A stretch of 53,490 bases of DNA from Vibrio agarilyticus (GTDB taxonomy: Bacteria; Pseudomonadota; Gammaproteobacteria; Enterobacterales; Vibrionaceae). The notes under the pieces were generated by a model. It had not been told where the DNA came from, searched no databases, and saw only the letters and a program-made list of their open reading frames with translations. Made by a program: the position numbers and the translations under genes. Shown here one piece after another: positions 51,240-53,490 of this stretch. The DNA lies in contig NZ_JABAIK010000023.1 of assembly GCF_012641465.1 (NCBI RefSeq), positions 1 through 53,490 on the forward strand, read 5' to 3'. Numbering within the stretch: position 1 is the stretch's first letter; each line of letters opens with the position of its first letter.

Positions 51240-51882
51240 AGTGCGTCCAAAACTTTTTAGCCGATTTACTCTCGGATGGCTATAGCGCATACGACAAGCT
51301 TGAAAATGTGACTCAAGCTGCTTGTATGGCGCATGTGCGCAAAAGTTTACCGATGGCCAAAAAGCGTCCTCATCGAAAAAAGCGGGTAAGCCGGAGAAGG
51401 CGCTTAACTTTATTAGCAAATTATATCGTGTAGAAAAGAAGGCAGAAGGACTCAATGCTGAGTCTCGCCACACACTACGACAAGAAGAAGCCAAGCCCAT
51501 TTTAGATGAGTTCAAGCAGTGGCTTGAAGATCAACACGTTCTACTAAATGGGTTACTCGGAAAAGCCATTGCCTATACTATTAACTAGTGGCCTAAACTA
51601 CTCACTTATCTAGAAGATAGTGATATTAGTATCGACAACAACATGACTGAGCGAGATATCAGACCGTTCACAACGGGGCGAAAAAATTGGATGTTCTCAA
51701 CTTCGGTCGGCGGAGCAAACGCCAGTGCAAACTTGTATAGCCCGGTGATGACTTGTCGTGCTAACGATATAAATCCGTATTATTACTTCCAGCAGCTGTT
51801 CACTGAGTTACCAAGGCGTAGCCCGACAGATGACGTGTCGGATCTTATACCGTGGAACGTGAAAATTAGTGGATCTGAGTAA
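51240..51882 (+). pseudogene. IS66 family transposase (TnpC) fragment, broken
   Basis: C-terminal part of an IS66-type DDE transposase. In frame order it reads QNFLADLLSDGYSAYDKL, then TQAACMAHVRK, KFTDGQKA, KAGKPEKALNFISKLYR, AKPILDEFKQWLEDQ, NNMTERDIRPFTTGRKNW and a C-terminal NDINPYYYFQQLF. Two lesions are visible. One A is missing in the run at about 51341-51344, shifting the frame. The codon at 51586-51588 is TAG where CAG (Gln-Trp) is expected, and the same frame continues after it. The N-terminal part and the IS ends are absent, so it is not mobile. Confidence 0.9.
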
Positions 51883-52015
51883 GACTTTACTGGTTCATTA
51901 ACCGCTTACATTTCAATAAGAACTGTCGTGCATCAAAAATTTAGAGACAAGTGCTAACTAAGAGTGCATATTGTATTTTTTGTAATTATACGTCGTATGC
52001 AAGAGGTCTAGCTGT

Positions 52016-53005
52016 ATGCATCACTCAAAATTGTCTGTAGTAATACCAATGTACAATACAAGTCGATTTATTGAAGATTGTATTCAATCAGTGCTAAATC
52101 AGAACTACAATAATATAGAAATCATTATCATTGATGACTGCTCGATAGATGATAGTTATCAGCGTGTTCAGGATTTATATGGAAAGCATCCATCAGTTCG
52201 TATTGAGCAGATGGAAATAAACTCAGGTGCTGGTGGTGCTAGAAATCGTGGCTTAAGTTTAGCTTCTGGTGAATACATTAGTTTTTTAGATAGTGATGAC
52301 GCATGGCATTCATCATTCATAGAGCTTATGTTGACGGAACTTATAAACACTAATTCGAATATTGTTTCCTGTCTTGACAGTCGGTTTTCAGATGCTCCAA
52401 ATATATCATCGCTTTTAGAAAAAAAATCATTTAAATCGATTACCCCTATTGAGTCGTTGCTATTAGCAGAAAGCGCATGTAAGAAAATTTATAAAATAGA
52501 TTACTTAAGAGAAAATAACATACGTTTCCCTGAATATATGACAGCGGAAGATGCTTTATTTACACCATTATCATTATCATTTGCTGGAACAATTCGCCAT
52601 ATTGACTTACCCCTATACTTATACAGATTAGCACATTCGACATCTGTGACCAAAAGTGGAAAAGCAATTGAGGACGGGCTGAATATATTGTCACAGATTT
52701 TGTCACATCCGTTGATTACAAACGAAATCAAAATATTTATGACTCAGAAAAAAATTGTTGGCTATATCAGAAGAAACGCGACATTGTCACCAAGAAAAGC
52801 ATTAGCTCATATCCAATCATATGAGATAATATCTACTTGTCTCAGTTGTATAATCAGTGAAAATGGTGATACTTATTTGTGTGGCAAAGATAAGCAAGCT
52901 TGGGCTTCCATTTACCAATATCTATTAACCCAAAATAGATTTTATCTTATTGTTCTTTATTTTAGGTTTTTCAATCGGTTACGGAGATTGAAGCGTGCGC
53001 ACTAA
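52016..53005 (+). CDS. GT2 family glycosyltransferase
   Basis: A 329-residue family 2 glycosyltransferase. The GT-A domain starts SVVIPMYNTSRFIEDCIQSV, and the nucleotide-sugar site DSD is at residues 92-94 in SFLDSDDAW. A second acidic motif is TAEDALFTPL. A helical C-terminal part and a basic end (RFFNRLRRLKRAH) may touch the membrane. It probably adds a sugar to surface polysaccharide. The gene is clearly more AT-rich than the rest of the window, lies right after a dead IS66 transposase and has no polysaccharide neighbours inside the window, so it is probably acquired. GAGGTCTAGCTGT precedes the ATG. Confidence 0.9.
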   Translation: MHHSKLSVVIPMYNTSRFIEDCIQSVLNQNYNNIEIIIIDDCSIDDSYQRVQDLYGKHPSVRIEQMEINSGAGGARNRGLSLASGEYISFLDSDDAWHSSFIELMLTELINTNSNIVSCLDSRFSDAPNISSLLEKKSFKSITPIESLLLAESACKKIYKIDYLRENNIRFPEYMTAEDALFTPLSLSFAGTIRHIDLPLYLYRLAHSTSVTKSGKAIEDGLNILSQILSHPLITNEIKIFMTQKKIVGYIRRNATLSPRKALAHIQSYEIISTCLSCIISENGDTYLCGKDKQAWASIYQYLLTQNRFYLIVLYFRFFNRLRRLKRAH

Positions 53006-53024
53006 TGCTTAAATTAAGCCTATC

Positions 53025-53142
53025 TATATCCCAAAACTTGAAGATGCAGATTGGCGGCAGGCGAACAAAATCTGAACTTTGCGATAAAGTTTTTGAGTGC
53101 GAATCAATACCACTGTAACTTCAAGTGAGGTCAGGGCAGGAT
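53025..53142 (-). repeat. Degraded family A repeat, copy 9
   Basis: Worn reverse copy: TATATCCCAAAACTTGAAG, ATGCAGATTGGCGGCAGGCG, and CTGTAACTTCAAGTGAGGTC. The central palindrome is lost. Confidence 0.6.
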
Positions 53143-53490
53143 CATACTTCGATGTATCTATAACCCAAGGAAGACTCTTGTCCTATAATCATCGTTCCAA
53201 TTCGCTTTCTTCATCTTCACCTTTTGGCAAGGCGCTCCACAGTCGCATTGTTTGAACATATTCATAGCAAAACATCGTAAGCATATCATAAACCGCGCAT
53301 TCTAATTACCTAATACGGATAACAAGATCAAGTCTTCAACCATAAGGAGATTTGAAATGGTAAAACGACGCAACGGCCAAGTATAGTCAACCTTCGCTTG
53401 TCGCAAGATACGTGATATCTGTAATGACCCAGCCGAAATTGGACAACTTAAGCCGCTAATTCATACGCTTTAGCGGGCGTTTTCATATTC
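53143..53490. other. Scrap region with gene fragments and a possible IS end
   Basis: About 350 bp with no complete gene. A 31-codon frame on the minus strand (53284-53189) reads MLTMFCYEYVQTMRLWSALP, then a charged tail, like the C-terminus of a lost gene. On the plus strand an ideal AAGGAG precedes an ATG at 53356, but the frame stops after nine residues (MVKRRNGQV). From 53420, TGTAATGACCCAGCCGAAAT followed by TGGACA looks like the terminal repeat of an IS3-family element that continues past the window. Confidence 0.45.

Noticed and set aside
51162-51515. Minus-strand frame of 117 codons
   Set aside because: It lies opposite the IS66 transposase remnant and has no family features or ribosome site.
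1-53490. CRISPR arrays
   Set aside because: The repeats present are dispersed or, in the tRNA operon, a 103-bp tandem. No short regular repeat-spacer pattern was seen.

Overview
The window looks like a Vibrio chromosome segment (inference). It carries an AcfD/SslE-type M60 lipoprotein, an ahpC/ahpF pair, a PL7 alginate lyase, a DUF2986 protein, a ModF-like ATPase and many short palindromic intergenic repeats with TATACCC...GGGTATA ends. Most genes have similar base composition and look like core or long-resident accessory genes. Only the right end (about 51.2-53.5 kb) looks mobile: it has a broken IS66 transposase, an AT-rich glycosyltransferase, gene scraps and a possible IS end.

Layout. 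0-3.7 kb: a TauE/SafE permease, a PucG-like aminotransferase and an allantoate-amidohydrolase-like M20 enzyme, probably a ureide or carbamoyl-amino-acid nitrogen operon. 3.7-5.3 kb: a stomatin/NfeD pair split by a repeat. 5.5-11 kb: an EamA transporter and the 1468-residue AcfD-like metalloprotease. 11-13.6 kb: ahpF and ahpC, with an OxyR-type site before ahpC. 13.9-18.2 kb: an M16 lipoprotein peptidase and ModF with a degenerate first ATPase half. 18.4-19 kb: a tRNA operon Ser-Phe-Asn that holds two exact-period 103-bp repeats, each carrying a copy of the tRNA-Phe 3' tail. 19-22.4 kb: a lipase-like hydrolase, an HD phosphohydrolase and the alginate lyase. 22.4-28.4 kb: a D-lactate-dehydrogenase-type FAD/Fe-S protein, a structured candidate RNA and a Lon-like protease.

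28.5-32.1 kb: codBA with a PurR-like operator over its promoter, then an FAH-family enzyme. 32.3-35.1 kb: AzlCD, LysE and a DUF3313 lipoprotein. 35.1-37.8 kb: an arginase-fold protein lacking its metal ligands, an IclR regulator and a MaoC hydratase. 37.9-44.6 kb: small proteins, lipoproteins, dCMP deaminase, a HAD phosphatase, a periplasmic folding pair (DsbA-like lipoprotein and FKBP), an OmpA-like lipoprotein, a glutaredoxin and a cold-shock protein. 45-48.1 kb: TetR plus oxidoreductase, tRNA-Leu and tRNA-Cys, DUF4174 and DUF2986. 48.4-51.1 kb: DUF969, DUF979 and pcp with a PurR-like site upstream.

Two intergenic repeat families recur, full length and as deletion derivatives. Family A is about 120-165 bp; family B is about 265 bp. 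Their shared end motif and internal pairing suggest non-autonomous, structure-forming elements. I saw no CRISPR array, prophage or recognisable new defence system. The most unusual items are the tRNA-Phe tail repeats, the structured RNA candidate at 25.5 kb, the arginase-like pseudoenzyme next to its regulator, and the possible purine-type control of the DUF969-DUF979-pcp operon.
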